Below are positions 46,254-56,198 of a DNA stretch of 64,000 bases, piece by piece. The notes below the pieces were generated by a model. The model was not told where the DNA came from, ran no database searches, and saw only the letters and a program-made list of their open reading frames with translations. A program made the translations under genes and the position numbers. Each line of letters opens with the position of its first letter. Position 1 is the stretch's first letter. This stretch comes from Trichococcus pasteurii (lineage in GTDB: Bacteria; Bacillota; Bacilli; Lactobacillales; Aerococcaceae). Location: contig NZ_FONM01000002.1 of the NCBI RefSeq assembly GCF_900112935.1, positions 310,001-374,000 on the forward strand. The letters are read 5' to 3'.

Positions 46254-46961
46254 CTATGCGTCCGCGTCAGTATCCAGCCAATTGTAAAGCGGCACTTCCA
46301 TCGGCGCATCCGTTGCCGCTTTTTCATTGGATTTATCCTGATTGCTTTGGGGCCGCGTCGTTTGCTGCTGGATCAGATCTTTTACGCTTTTGATATTTTT
46401 CTTTTCCCAGGCAAGCAGAATGCGGTCGATGTATTTCAGGCTGTAGACGCGATTCAACACCGCTTCTTTCAAAGCTGATTCGATCAATTCGACCGGATAG
46501 TGGTCCATATCGATCCAACTCGCAATGGTCTGCATTTCGATGGGCGATAAGTTGCGCCCGAATTCCTGCTCGAACATGGTCATAATATTCTTACCCTGTT
46601 GCTGGATGGGCTGTTTTTTCTCGGAACGTTCCATCAATTGGAACAGCCGTTGATAGATCGGATCCAAGGAATAGGAATCCTCCACTTTGCCGGCGAGATC
46701 ATTTTTCGTCTCCATCAAAATCATCTGCTTCTGCATCAAATTATGCAACAAGGAAAAGACATCCTTTTCGGCAATGCCCATATGTTCGGCGATCAGTGCC
46801 AGATTCGGAAATGGTATGTTCTTATCGATGTAAGCTTTCAGCTGCAGCACAAAAATGAATTCCGTATCCGCAAGCCCGATCCTTTTGTAGTTCTGCAGCA
46901 ATAAATTCGGGATCAGCGTCTGTCCTGATTCGATCCATTTGGTTAATTTGTTGTATGACAT
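46254..46961 (-). CDS. dnaD: DNA replication initiation protein DnaD
   Basis: Primosomal protein that helps load the helicase. The 235-residue protein has the N-terminal winged-helix domain (SYNKLTKWIESGQTLIPNLLLQNY...LALIAEHMGI) and the DnaB/DnaD C-terminal domain (FEQEFGRNLSPIEMQTIASWIDMDHYPVELIESALKEAVLNRVYSLKYIDRILLAWEKKNI), with the YxxxIxxxW motif. The tail is polar. The order asnS-dnaD-nth matches Bacillus. Confidence 0.95.
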   Translation of the reverse strand: MSYNKLTKWIESGQTLIPNLLLQNYKRIGLADTEFIFVLQLKAYIDKNIPFPNLALIAEHMGIAEKDVFSLLHNLMQKQMILMETKNDLAGKVEDSYSLDPIYQRLFQLMERSEKKQPIQQQGKNIMTMFEQEFGRNLSPIEMQTIASWIDMDHYPVELIESALKEAVLNRVYSLKYIDRILLAWEKKNIKSVKDLIQQQTTRPQSNQDKSNEKAATDAPMEVPLYNWLDTDADA

Positions 46962-47066
46962 TATATTGATAAACTCCTTTAGAGAAAAAGGAAGTGGAAC
47001 AAATAGCTGCTATTTGCCCCACTCCCATTCTGTTATGATTAAATTATGATTCGCGGAATAGCCTGG

Positions 47067-48365
47067 TTAAGGGTAGATCCGGTTCAGAAGGCGAGGGAAC
47101 GGAATCGACTCGCGGATGTGCTCGGTCCCGGAGATCCAAGTCACCATTCTTTCAAGTCCCAACCCGAAACCGGAATGAGGTACGGAGCCGTATTTGCGCA
47201 GATCCAAATACCATGAATAGTCTTCCTTGCTCAGGCCGAATTTTTCGATCTGTTCGCTTAAGCGTTGGTAATCCACTTCGCGTTCGCTGCCGCCGATTAT
47301 TTCCCCATATCCTTCAGGAGCGATCATATCCGCACACAGAACGACTTCCGGACGATCCGGATGTTCTTTCATGTAAAAAGGTTTGATCGCTTTCGGATAA
47401 TTAAGGATGAATACCGGTCGGTCCGATTGGTTCGCGATAAAGGTTTCATGAGGCGAACCAAAATCATCGCCCCAGACGATATCGTCAAATCCGTTTGCGT
47501 TCAACAAAGCTACGGCATCATCATAGCTGATGCGGTCGTACGGCAATTGCGTATATTTTTTCAGCAATTCTTTGTCGCGCTCCAGCGTATCCAAGTAGAT
47601 ATCGCAATTATCCAGCACCGATTGGACCAGATAAGCGACGTATTTTTCTTGGACTTCCAGACTTTGGTCTTGATGCATGAAGGCCATTTCCGGCTCCATC
47701 ATCCAGAATTCGATCAGGTGGCGGCGTGTTTTCGATTTTTCGGCACGGAAAGTCGGGCCGAATGAAAAAACTTTTCCGAAGGCCATCGCTGCCGCTTCCA
47801 TGTACAACTGCCCACTCTGGGACAAGTAGGCTTCCTCATCGAAATACTTGGTGTGGAACAACTCGGTCGTCCCTTCCGGCGCGCTGCCGGTCAGGATCGG
47901 CGGGTCCACCTTGATGAACCCTTCCTGATTAAAGAATTCATAAGTGGCACGGATGATTTCGTTCCGGATCTTCATGATGGCGTGCTGTCTGGATGAACGC
48001 AGCCATAGATGACGATGATCCATCAGGAAATCTGTTCCGTGCTCTTTAGGTGTGATCGGATAATCGTGGCTTTCCCCTACCACTTCGATGCCGGTTACGA
48101 GCAATTCGTATCCAAGCTTCGAACGGGTGTCTTCTTGGATGATCCCTTTGACGATCAAAGAAGTTTCTTGCGTCAGCGATTTTGCGACGTCGAACAATTC
48201 CTCACCTACATCATTTTTCAGAACGATGCCTTGGAAATAATGGGCGCCGTCACGCAATTGCAGAAAAGCGATTTTTCCGCTGCTTCTTTTGTTGGTTACC
48301 CAAGCACCAATGGAAATCTCTTGCCCTACATATTCTTTCGCTTGGTCCATTGTGATAAGTGTCAA
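47067..48365 (-). CDS. asnS: Asparaginyl-tRNA synthetase
   Basis: Class IIb synthetase that charges tRNA-Asn. The 432-residue protein has the OB-fold anticodon domain ([23 protein letters not shown]), motif 2 ([25 protein letters not shown]) and motif 3 ([15 protein letters not shown]). The start is a TTG at 48365, since AAGGGG lies about 9 bases upstream and the length then fits the family; the next ATG is five codons later. It lies downstream of aspB behind a perfect hairpin. Confidence 0.96.
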   Translation of the reverse strand: MTLITMDQAKEYVGQEISIGAWVTNKRSSGKIAFLQLRDGAHYFQGIVLKNDVGEELFDVAKSLTQETSLIVKGIIQEDTRSKLGYELLVTGIEVVGESHDYPITPKEHGTDFLMDHRHLWLRSSRQHAIMKIRNEIIRATYEFFNQEGFIKVDPPILTGSAPEGTTELFHTKYFDEEAYLSQSGQLYMEAAAMAFGKVFSFGPTFRAEKSKTRRHLIEFWMMEPEMAFMHQDQSLEVQEKYVAYLVQSVLDNCDIYLDTLERDKELLKKYTQLPYDRISYDDAVALLNANGFDDIVWGDDFGSPHETFIANQSDRPVFILNYPKAIKPFYMKEHPDRPEVVLCADMIAPEGYGEIIGGSEREVDYQRLSEQIEKFGLSKEDYSWYLDLRKYGSVPHSGFGLGLERMVTWISGTEHIRESIPFPRLLNRIYP

Positions 48366-48383
48366 ACTATTCTACCCCTTTTA

Positions 48384-48410
48384 CCACAAAAAATAGTTTA
48401 TTTTTTGTGG
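48384..48410 (-). other. Perfect hairpin over the aspB stop and asnS leader
   Basis: Twelve-base perfect arms CCACAAAAAATA (48384-48395) and TATTTTTTGTGG (48399-48410) with a 3-base loop. It spans the aspB stop codon and ends 12 bases before the asnS ribosome site. The stem is A/T-rich with G/C clamps. It may limit read-through or stabilise the aspB message. Confidence 0.55.
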
Positions 48411-49588
48411 GTTTCGATAAATTTTTTGATGCGATCTACTGCTTCTGCCAGTAGTTCTTCTCTGACAGTATAACTTATTCTGGCATAATCAGGGTATCCA
48501 AAACCATCGCCTGAAACCAAAGCGACATTTGCCTCTTCGATCAAAGCCAGCGTAAAGTCTTTCACTTCTTCAAAACCGCACATTTCGGCTGCTTCCTTCA
48601 CGTTCGGGAACAGGTAAAAGGCTCCTTGAGGTTTCGTGACCTTGAAACCGGGAATGCTCGCAACAAGCGGATAGAAGAAGTTCAGGCGCGCTTCGAATGC
48701 TGCGCGCATATCCTCAACGAAATCTTGTGGTCCGGTCAATGCAGCCAGCGCGCCATATTGGCTTGGTCCGGCAGGATTGCTTGTCGAATGACTGGATAGT
48801 TCGATCATCTTACTGATGATTTCCGCATTCCCTATTGCATATCCGATCCTCCAGCCTGTCATAGCGTATGTCTTGGAGATTCCGTTGATGATGATCGTCT
48901 GGTTCTTGATTTCCTCTGACAGGGAAGCGATTGAGATGGCTTTATTTCCGTTATAAGTCAGTCGGTAGTAAATTTCATCAGCGATGATCAAGATATCGTG
49001 TGCAACCGCCCACTCCCCGATTGCCTTCAGTTCTTCTGGCGTATAGATCATACCGGTCGGGTTCGACGGAGAGTTCAAAAGCAAAGCAACCGTTTTTTCG
49101 TTGCGATGTTTTTCAAGATCTTCCACAGTCAGTTTGAAGCCTTTTTCAGGCGCTGTTTCGACGAGAACGTTGACGCCGCCCGCCAATTTGATCTGCTCCG
49201 TATAGCTTACCCAATATGGCGCAGGGACGATGACTTCATCTCCGGGATTAAGAATGACTTGGAATAGCGCAAACAAAGCATTTTTGGCCCCTTCAGTCAC
49301 GATGACCTGATTGACTGCGAAACTGACTCCGTCATACTTCTGGTGATAATCAACAATTGCTTGACGCAATGGCAGGATACCGGCAGTCGGTGTGTAGTGA
49401 TTCGCTTTGTTTGATTGGATCGCTTCTACTGCAGCATTCAGGATTGAAGCGTGCGTATCGAAGTCCGGTTCCCCTACGGTCAAGTTAAGGATATCCTTAC
49501 CTTGCGCTTTCATGACGTTGACTTTAGCTGACGTCGCCAATGTCGGGGATTCGCTTATTTTTTTCATTCTTTCAGAAATTTTTACCAT
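48398..49588 (-). CDS. aspB: Pyridoxal phosphate-dependent aspartate aminotransferase
   Basis: Class I aminotransferase, most likely aspartate:2-oxoglutarate. The 396-residue protein has LTVGEPDFDTHASI, NHYTPTAGILPLRQAI, LNSPSNPTGMIY, ADEIYYRLTYNG and NGISKTYAMTGWRIGYAIG with the PLP-binding lysine near 236, plus a C-terminal arginine in RISYT for the substrate carboxylate. The ATG at 49588 has GGAG 8 bases upstream. It sits between ypmB and asnS and supplies or uses aspartate next to asparaginyl-tRNA synthesis, a conserved neighbourhood. Confidence 0.93.
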   Translation of the reverse strand: MVKISERMKKISESPTLATSAKVNVMKAQGKDILNLTVGEPDFDTHASILNAAVEAIQSNKANHYTPTAGILPLRQAIVDYHQKYDGVSFAVNQVIVTEGAKNALFALFQVILNPGDEVIVPAPYWVSYTEQIKLAGGVNVLVETAPEKGFKLTVEDLEKHRNEKTVALLLNSPSNPTGMIYTPEELKAIGEWAVAHDILIIADEIYYRLTYNGNKAISIASLSEEIKNQTIIINGISKTYAMTGWRIGYAIGNAEIISKMIELSSHSTSNPAGPSQYGALAALTGPQDFVEDMRAAFEARLNFFYPLVASIPGFKVTKPQGAFYLFPNVKEAAEMCGFEEVKDFTLALIEEANVALVSGDGFGYPDYARISYTVREELLAEAVDRIKKFIETHKK

Positions 49589-49603
49589 CTCAATCACTCC
49601 AAT

Positions 49604-50080
49604 TTATATGTTTTCTATATCTTTGAGCCATTTACCAGAAATAGCGGATATCAAATAGTAACCAATCGTATCGTTTGCATTTTTGTAGGTGACTTCCCAA
49701 ACCGGTTCTTCGTTCTCTATCCCCAGTCTCGCCTCCAGAATCCGTTCAGGGTTCTTATCCGCCTGAGTGATTGATTTAGCTTCACTTTCGGTGATGACTT
49801 CCGCAGTATTCAGGATAGTGGTTTCACCGCCGTCTTTCTTGATGATGACATATAATTCTTCATTGTTGTCATCGATACCGGCCAGTGTGAAATACGTCTC
49901 AGATCCGTTGTACCAATAAAAATCTTGGACCTTCTGGATATTGGCGTTCGCCTCTGCAATGGCGGTTGCTTCTTTCTCCGCCTGCAGCATCGGCTGCTGG
50001 CTTCGGTAAAATATCGTGTAGGAACTGACGATCATCAGGAAAAGAATCACAATCGTCCCAACAATGATATTCTTCTTCAC
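49604..50080 (-). CDS. ypmB: YpmB-like membrane-anchored protein
   Basis: A 158-residue protein with one N-terminal membrane segment (about 4-23) and an extracytoplasmic part with two PepSY-like repeats (AEKEATAIAEANANIQKVQDFYWYNGSETYF and ITESEAKSITQADKNPERILEARLGIENEEPVWEVTYKN). It corresponds to YpmB (DUF5590 family), and its place between dinG and aspB supports this. The function is unknown. The GTG at 50080 is preferred because AAGGA lies 10 bases upstream; a GTG three codons earlier abuts that site. Confidence 0.85.
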   Translation of the reverse strand: MKKNIIVGTIVILFLMIVSSYTIFYRSQQPMLQAEKEATAIAEANANIQKVQDFYWYNGSETYFTLAGIDDNNEELYVIIKKDGGETTILNTAEVITESEAKSITQADKNPERILEARLGIENEEPVWEVTYKNANDTIGYYLISAISGKWLKDIENI

Positions 50081-50177
50081 ATCTTCCACTTCCTTATCTT
50101 TGTTTGAAACTTAATCGCAATCTCACCTAATTATTAATGATACCTTAAACTTCAAGCTGATGGAATATCCCACCGCA

Positions 50178-52925
50178 TTATTTTTTCAGAAATTCTTGAA
50201 TTTCCGCATTTATTTCAGCGTGATCGGCTACTTTGATCCCTACGCCCTCCGGAAGCATCTGTTGCATACGTTTGGAATAATTACTTTTGGTCAATCTGTC
50301 GTCCAGGCAAATGACTACTCCTTTCGTATTTCTGGAGCGGACGAGCCTGCCAATGCCCTGTTTTAGGCGGATCATCGCACGCGGAAGAAACTCTTCATAG
50401 AATGCCTTCTTGCCTTTGTCCTGATGATACGCTTGGAACGCAGCATTCTCAGGACGGTGAGGCGGATCGAACGGCAGTCTTGTGATCACCAAAATTTCAA
50501 CTGCCTGATCGGAAAAATCTATGCCTTCCCAGTAAGAAGCGGAGCCAAGCAAAATTGCCGCACCGGCTGACATGAACCGATTGTGCATCCTTCTTCGGCT
50601 GCCGGAGAAACCTTGAGCCAGTATTTCCGTTCCCGGGAATCCGGCAGAGACCGCATTTTTGAGCTGGTTATGGACCTCCTCCAGCAAGCGGTTGGATGTG
50701 AACAGCACTAAGGCTTTGCGCTGTTGTGGGAGTATGATTTCCTGCAACGTCGAAACAATCTGTTTGGCCGCTTGTTTATCATCCAAGGACGTGATGGCCG
50801 TAATGTCAGCTGGAAGGAAAATCCGCAATCGTTCACTCAAGTTATAGGGTGAAGCAAAATGCGCTTCCTGCAATTCTGCTTCACCGATTTTGTTTTTAAA
50901 ATAGTCCAGCGAATCATCCACTTTGAGTGTCGAACTCAAATAAACCGTCCTGCTGAATCGCTCTTTAATTTTGGAATGGATTTCTTCCGAAAGGTCGATC
51001 TGGTTTATTTCGATCGCCAATGAAAGCAGATCATTATCCCAAGTAAAGTGCAGCACATGATACGTGCCTGCGCGATCTTCAAAAAAATATTGCAGATTGC
51101 CTTGGACCGCATCCAAGTCATCAAGCAGTGCCTTTCCGCGCGGGCCCATGACCGGATCGTTCCTCAAGCTGGCTTTATCCAGGCAACGCATCGCGGCAAG
51201 TCTTGTCTCCTGAATGTACTGGTGCATTTTCTTGTAGATTTTCTTCATTCCGTTCTCAACCTGAAAATTCTCATCCAGATAAACTTCACCCTTTTCCCCA
51301 ACCTCATTGATTAGGGAACGCATCAACACTTCTTCTGAATGGGCACACTCCTGCTGCAGTTGATCGACCGCGAATTCAAGGTTGAACAAATCATAGTCCA
51401 AGGAATCACCGTCAGCCTCCTTCTCTATCGCCTCGCGAAAATCCCGCAGGAAGTAGCCGAACCGCTTCAAGCGCCGTTTCAGGATGGACAAAGCCACACT
51501 TTTTTTGTGCGCATCCTGATAGACGCGCGGGAACTGATGCGCCTCATCGAGGATCAGGTCTATGGTCTGGCCCTGGTCAAAAATAGCCAGATCATCGATG
51601 TGATGACTCAAAAAGGAATGGTTCGTGACGATCAGGCTGGATTGCTCCGCTTTTTTGTTGTTGAAGGAGAAGAAGTCATCATCGGCCCATTTTCCTATTA
51701 AAGGGGCCTCATGGCTTTCATATGTCAATTTTTCCCACAAAAAATCAAAATTCTGCGCTTGGCTCAATTCGCTGATATCGCCGGATTCCGTCTCGGTCAA
51801 CCAGACAAAGATGCTCATCATGATCAAAGATTCTTTTTTGGTGAGGGATCCCAAAGTCAATGCGGCTATTTTCTCCAGATGAACGATGTTCGTCTTCCCT
51901 TTCAATGAGCTTACCTGCAACTCAAACGGCAGCATCTTGCGCAACCGGGTCATTTCGTTGTCCATGATCTGTTCCTGCAAAAGCAGCGTGGAGGTGCTGA
52001 TCATGACTTTGTTTTCCGGGGTTGCCTGATAAGCGGCGGGCAACAGGTACGCCAATGTCTTCCCGATGCCCGGTGCAGCTTCGATCGCCAGATTTTGGGG
52101 CGTTTCAGCCTGACGGAAGTCAAAAAGCGATTGCATCATCTCGATCTGCTCCGAACGGATTTCCAACCCATGATTTGCCATCAGTCTTTTGGCCACTTCC
52201 GAGAAATCGGCAACTTCTTTTTCTCTGTAAGCAGTCTGTTCCAAGCGTATTTCCTTTTCCTTCAGCGCCAACCCATTTTTGACATAGATTTGCTGCGGGA
52301 GCGGAGAGCGCATCTCTTTGGCGGTTTCATAACTTTCATAGAAAAAGGAATCGTTGTCAACCTGACAGTGCGCCGACAAGAAATTCAATTTTTCCAGCGT
52401 GACCAACGGCAATTTGTTGGCCTTCTCCTTCAATTGGAGAAAAAGTTCCGCAGTCGCATGTGCATCGCTTGCGGCATCGTGGGCACTATCATGCGCCAAA
52501 CCAAAGTGATTTGACAAATCGCCCAACCGATAACTGGACAAGGTCGGATAGAGGATTTTCGTCAACTCCACCGTATCCATCGCACGCAGCGAAAGCGGCG
52601 GCATGCCGACTTCGTGGAAGGAGCTGTCCAAAAAATGGTAATCGAAATGCACGTTATGCGCTACAAAAATGCAACCATCCAATGTGTTGTAGATGAAATC
52701 ACATACGTCTTCAAAATAAGGAGCCTCTTTGACGTCCTTGTTCCTGATTCCCGTCAACTTCTCGATGATATCCGGTATTTTCCTGCCGGGATTGATGGTT
52801 ATATTGATTTCCTGAACTATTTTGCCGTCCTGAAGCAGGGTACACCCGAATTGAATGATCCGATCTCCTCGCTTGAAGCTGGATCCCGTTGTCTCCAGAT
52901 CGACAATGGCATAGGTTTTCTTCAT
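50178..52925 (-). CDS. dinG: DinG-family helicase with N-terminal exonuclease domain
   Basis: A 915-residue fusion of a DnaQ-like 3'-5' exonuclease (VDLETTGSS, FVAHNVHFDYHFLD, HDAASDAHATAELF, about 6-170) and a superfamily 2 helicase (Walker A AAPGIGKTLAYLLPAA near 285, DEAH box in LILDEAHQFPR, GSASYWEGIDF and QGIGRLVRS near the C-terminus). Firmicutes DinG (YpvA) has this layout. In Staphylococcus the enzyme acts as a nuclease; the iron-sulfur cysteines of E. coli DinG are not evident here. A promoter lies upstream and ypmB follows after about 100 bases. Confidence 0.94.
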   Translation of the reverse strand: MKKTYAIVDLETTGSSFKRGDRIIQFGCTLLQDGKIVQEINITINPGRKIPDIIEKLTGIRNKDVKEAPYFEDVCDFIYNTLDGCIFVAHNVHFDYHFLDSSFHEVGMPPLSLRAMDTVELTKILYPTLSSYRLGDLSNHFGLAHDSAHDAASDAHATAELFLQLKEKANKLPLVTLEKLNFLSAHCQVDNDSFFYESYETAKEMRSPLPQQIYVKNGLALKEKEIRLEQTAYREKEVADFSEVAKRLMANHGLEIRSEQIEMMQSLFDFRQAETPQNLAIEAAPGIGKTLAYLLPAAYQATPENKVMISTSTLLLQEQIMDNEMTRLRKMLPFELQVSSLKGKTNIVHLEKIAALTLGSLTKKESLIMMSIFVWLTETESGDISELSQAQNFDFLWEKLTYESHEAPLIGKWADDDFFSFNNKKAEQSSLIVTNHSFLSHHIDDLAIFDQGQTIDLILDEAHQFPRVYQDAHKKSVALSILKRRLKRFGYFLRDFREAIEKEADGDSLDYDLFNLEFAVDQLQQECAHSEEVLMRSLINEVGEKGEVYLDENFQVENGMKKIYKKMHQYIQETRLAAMRCLDKASLRNDPVMGPRGKALLDDLDAVQGNLQYFFEDRAGTYHVLHFTWDNDLLSLAIEINQIDLSEEIHSKIKERFSRTVYLSSTLKVDDSLDYFKNKIGEAELQEAHFASPYNLSERLRIFLPADITAITSLDDKQAAKQIVSTLQEIILPQQRKALVLFTSNRLLEEVHNQLKNAVSAGFPGTEILAQGFSGSRRRMHNRFMSAGAAILLGSASYWEGIDFSDQAVEILVITRLPFDPPHRPENAAFQAYHQDKGKKAFYEEFLPRAMIRLKQGIGRLVRSRNTKGVVICLDDRLTKSNYSKRMQQMLPEGVGIKVADHAEINAEIQEFLKK

Positions 52926-53055
52926 AAAAATAATCTCCTAAATAAACAGAAGCATCTCCTGTTCCGGTATTTCTTTCCGCAAGACTTTCCCTGAAAATAT
53001 CTCAAAAAAACAGGAGCCTCTCCGATCAAACTGTGCATTGTATGCAGCTGACCTC

Positions 53056-53084
53056 ATTATATCCTATGTCGCGGGTATTGTTAC
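53056..53084 (-). promoter_or_regulatory. Promoter of dinG
   Basis: GTAACA (53079-53084), 17 bases, and a perfect TATAAT (53056-53061) on the minus strand. The leader to the start codon is about 125 bases and contains small GC-containing hairpins; no LexA/DinR box (GAAC-N4-GTTC) was seen. Confidence 0.5.
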
Positions 53085-53146
53085 CTTAAAAACGACAATT
53101 GTCGGATTTTTTTGATAACCTGCAGGGATAGGCTGCCTAGCAGAGA

Positions 53147-53190
53147 TCAAAAAATGGACCCTCGCTTTTTCAGCAAGGGCCCATTTTTTT
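53147..53190 (-). terminator. Terminator of the 53.2 kb unknown gene
   Basis: Arms AATGGACCCTCGC and GCAAGGGCCCATT pair with two mismatches and an 8-base loop; TTTTTT follows on the minus strand. It begins about 7 bases after the gene's stop. Confidence 0.82.
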
Positions 53191-53196
53191 GATCCA

Positions 53197-53673
53197 TTAA
53201 ACGATGTTAGGATAGATATCTTTCACATTTTTTTCCGGATCGATTACGATATATAATTTGTTTTCGGATGAAACGAAAGAAGATTGGTGTTCATTGTCGA
53301 ATCCGTCGGTGTCCGTAGCTTTATATGGGAAGTAGATGCGGTCCACTTCCACAATGACGTCGGATTTTGGGTGATCTTCATCTTGGTAAAGGATATCCAT
53401 TTTTTCGATGTCTTGATGACTCGCAACGCGCTCGAACATGCCTTGTTCAAGTCCGCCCAGATTGATGTCGCTCGTATTGACGTGATCCGCTTCTTGGTTA
53501 ATTTCGATACGCAAAGATTCGCAAGGGTGGATTTCTTGGAAATCACTGTTTCCGATTCGGCCGTAGCTCGTTGTGACTTGTTTGATCCATAAATCTCCGA
53601 TAAATTCACGCCTGATCGTCCATGTTTCGCCGTTTCTGAAAATAAATCTCAAACCTGTCATTACTTTTTTCAT
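53197..53673 (-). CDS. Protein of unknown function, 158 residues
   Basis: I do not recognise a family. The protein is soluble, without signal peptide or membrane segment, and mildly acidic. It opens with basic, aromatic strands (MKKVMTGLRFIFRNGETWTIRREFIGDLWIKQVTTSYGRI) and continues with alternating hydrophobic strands; a second half has VIVEVDRIYFPYKA and LYIVIDPEKNVKDIYP. CAGGAG lies 8 bases before the ATG, and it has its own terminator, so it is a real gene. An extended -10 box (TGA-TAAAAT, 53715-53720) lies upstream. It stands alone between dinG and cca; neighbours give no clue. Confidence 0.75.
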   Translation of the reverse strand: MKKVMTGLRFIFRNGETWTIRREFIGDLWIKQVTTSYGRIGNSDFQEIHPCESLRIEINQEADHVNTSDINLGGLEQGMFERVASHQDIEKMDILYQDEDHPKSDVIVEVDRIYFPYKATDTDGFDNEHQSSFVSSENKLYIVIDPEKNVKDIYPNIV

Positions 53674-53784
53674 CGAAATCACTCCTGATATATTTACTTT
53701 TTGAATATGTAACTATTTTATCATATTTTTTAAAAAGTGGGTACAAATACACTTGCGATGACGGAAAAAAAGTAAGTTGAGCTG

Positions 53785-55350
53785 CTAGAGACTGTCCATG
53801 AATGCATTTGCGTTGACGACGGCCCTTGTGTGCTTCGCCGAGGCGATTTCATGGCCTTGTGAATGGGCTGTGCATTCGAAGAAATATTTGTTTCCTCTGT
53901 GTTCCGTCACTCTGACCGTCACCGTTATTTCGGCGTGGATGGGAGAGGCTTTTTTATGATGCAGATCGCATTGTATCCCGACTGTCGTGTCGCCTTCGGA
54001 AAGATGTTCCTTGACGATCCCCATGCAGGCATTTTCGATCATGGCCAACAATGCCGGCGTTGCCAAAACCGGCAACGTTCCCGAACCGATTTCGGACGCC
54101 AAATCTTTTTGCCCGACGGTATAGGCGGCTTCGAATGTCTCATCCAAATAAATCATCCTTCTTTTCGTAATGAAATCCCTTAGTGCGAAGGGGCTATTCT
54201 CCAGTTTGTTTGCCAAAACCAGCGTTTTCAATTCTTCGAATATCTCGCCCACAAAAGGGCCGCCTCGTTGGATGCCCAGCAATGAAAGCAATTCTTTTCC
54301 GTCCAAGGCCAAATCTTTCAGCGTATGGATCGGCATGGATTCATTCAATTCGATCAGGTTTTCGCTCTGGTTCGGCAGGCCGAACCCTTCTATGATGGCT
54401 TCAATCTCCATGGCGATTTCGATCCCTGTTTCGAACAGAAGTGGGTAGTCCCAGAATTGCTGCAGGCGTTTGTTGAGGGCCTGAACGCCTATGCGTATGT
54501 CCATGATCTCCTTGCGGGAACACTTCCATTGGCGCAAAAACGGCTCGATCGCTTCATCCTTCAGATCCAGGAAATGGACCAACACAGTCCAAGCGATCGT
54601 CGTCCCTTTGAATTGCAGCGGAAACAGGGCCAAGTCGATCAATTCCTTTTCCCGGTTTTGCAAGCCGGGACACATCTGGAATAAACGTGTTTCGACAAAA
54701 AACTTGATTCCGCCCTTGCGGTTTCTTCCGATCAGAAGCTTATTCCACTCTTCGCGCACGCGTTCTACCGCGATCTTCGAAAGCAGCGGATGGTACTCGA
54801 TGATGGCCTCCTTCGTCGCTTGTTCGATTTCAAAATCCAACTGACTCACGAATCTGGCTGCGCGCATCATGCGCAAGGCATCTTCCCTGAAGCGTTCTTC
54901 CGGATTGCCGACTGCCCGGATCAATTTGTTCGCCAAGTCCTCCTGCCCGTTGAAGAAGTCTTTGATGTTCCCATGGCGGTCGATCGCAATCGCATTGATC
55001 GTAAAGTCGCGCCTTTTCAAGTCATCCTGCAGACTGCGCACATACTCGACTTTCTCCGGTCTGCGGAACTTTTCATACTTTGATTCTGTCCGGAAAGTTG
55101 TTATTTCGTATGTCTCACGCTCATGTAAGACCATCACCGTTCCATGTTGGATGCCCACATCAAAGGTGATCGGGAAGATCCGCTGAATTTCTTCAGGCAT
55201 AGCACTTGAGGCGATGTCGACATCCGAAATATCCAGATTCAGCAGCGTATCGCGCACACTTCCCCCAACAAAGTAGGCTTCATATCCAGCCCGTTCGATG
55301 GCTTCGATGATCGGTATCGCTTTTTGAAATTCCGGTGCGTTTATGATCAT
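53785..55350 (-). CDS. cca: CCA tRNA nucleotidyltransferase fused to an FlK-like hotdog thioesterase
   Basis: Residues 1-398 form a full-length CCA-adding enzyme: [24 protein letters not shown] (Gly-rich loop and DxD), [12 protein letters not shown], and [17 protein letters not shown]. Residues 399-521 form a complete hotdog domain like fluoroacetyl-CoA thioesterase Fl[15 protein letters not shown] and [10 protein letters not shown] give Thr431, Glu439 and His465 with the same spacing as FlK Thr42, Glu50, His76. There is no stop between them. The junction [14 protein letters not shown] looks like a former N-terminus, and AGAAGG with a TTG 8 bases on (residue 402) could start the second domain alone. 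The gene overlaps dapB by four bases. Confidence 0.9.
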   Translation of the reverse strand: MIINAPEFQKAIPIIEAIERAGYEAYFVGGSVRDTLLNLDISDVDIASSAMPEEIQRIFPITFDVGIQHGTVMVLHERETYEITTFRTESKYEKFRRPEKVEYVRSLQDDLKRRDFTINAIAIDRHGNIKDFFNGQEDLANKLIRAVGNPEERFREDALRMMRAARFVSQLDFEIEQATKEAIIEYHPLLSKIAVERVREEWNKLLIGRNRKGGIKFFVETRLFQMCPGLQNREKELIDLALFPLQFKGTTIAWTVLVHFLDLKDEAIEPFLRQWKCSRKEIMDIRIGVQALNKRLQQFWDYPLLFETGIEIAMEIEAIIEGFGLPNQSENLIELNESMPIHTLKDLALDGKELLSLLGIQRGGPFVGEIFEELKTLVLANKLENSPFALRDFITKRRMIYLDETFEAAYTVGQKDLASEIGSGTLPVLATPALLAMIENACMGIVKEHLSEGDTTVGIQCDLHHKKASPIHAEITVTVRVTEHRGNKYFFECTAHSQGHEIASAKHTRAVVNANAFMDSL

Positions 55351-56135
55351 AGGAAGTTTTCCAATCCATAGATCAGGCGATCGATTTCCATTACTTTTCT
55401 GCAGGAAAGGGCTACACCGTTCATGAAAGAGTCGCGGTCATAAGAATCGTGGCGGATGATCAAACCTTCTCCGGCACTGCCGAATTGCACTTGCTGATGC
55501 GCGACCAGGCCAGGTAAGCGGACGCTGTGGATTTTCATGCCATGGTAATCAGCCCCTCTTGCGCCTTCAATCAGTTCTTCCTCATCCGGATGCCCTTGTT
55601 GATGATCGCCTCTCACCTCGTAAATCAATTCGGCAGTCTTTATGGCAGTGCCGCTTGGTGCATCCAATTTGTTATCGTGGTGCAGTTCCATGATTTCCAC
55701 ATCCGGGAAATATTTCGCTGCTTTTGCTGCGAATTCCATCATCAGCACGGCGCCGATCGCAAAGTTCGGGGCAATCAAGCCGCCCAGGCCCAAATCTTTA
55801 GAGTAGTTGGTCAATTCTTCAAGTTGCTCACTGGAAAAACCGGTAGTGCCGATTACGGGGCGCATGCCGTTTTCAAGGGCGAAACGCGTGTTTTCATAGG
55901 CTGCATCCGGTCTGGAAAAATCAATCCAAACATCAGCTTCAACTTCCTTGACGAGGGTCGCTTTGTCACGGAACACTTTCACAGGATGGCCGGCATATTG
56001 CGGCAATTCATCCAGTTGCTTTTCTGTTGCGAAAGGATCGTACACAGCCGCCAATGTAAAGTCTTCCTGACGCAAGACCATATTTGTGCACGCGGTCCCC
56101 ATTTTGCCTTTAAAACCCGAAACTACAATTTTCAT
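55347..56135 (-). CDS. dapB: 4-hydroxy-tetrahydrodipicolinate reductase
   Basis: Second committed enzyme of the lysine/diaminopimelate pathway. The 262-residue protein has the N-terminal Rossmann start [32 protein letters not shown], and the catalytic [18 protein letters not shown]. The ATG at 56135 was chosen from homology; AAGGGAAAG lies upstream. Its stop overlaps the cca start (ATGA), and ypiB ends 63 bases before it, so ypiA-ypiB-dapB-cca run in one direction. Confidence 0.96.
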   Translation of the reverse strand: MKIVVSGFKGKMGTACTNMVLRQEDFTLAAVYDPFATEKQLDELPQYAGHPVKVFRDKATLVKEVEADVWIDFSRPDAAYENTRFALENGMRPVIGTTGFSSEQLEELTNYSKDLGLGGLIAPNFAIGAVLMMEFAAKAAKYFPDVEIMELHHDNKLDAPSGTAIKTAELIYEVRGDHQQGHPDEEELIEGARGADYHGMKIHSVRLPGLVAHQQVQFGSAGEGLIIRHDSYDRDSFMNGVALSCRKVMEIDRLIYGLENFL

Positions 56136-56198
56136 TCTACACTTTCCCTTCCGTTTAACGCTGCCGGCACGCTTGTTCCGTGCCATATCCACGTTGTA

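Noticed and set aside
53095-53125. Palindrome CGACAATTGTCG with a plus-strand T-run as a terminator
   Set aside because: The self-complementary core leaves at most a 3-4 base stem after loop formation, and no plus-strand gene ends there.
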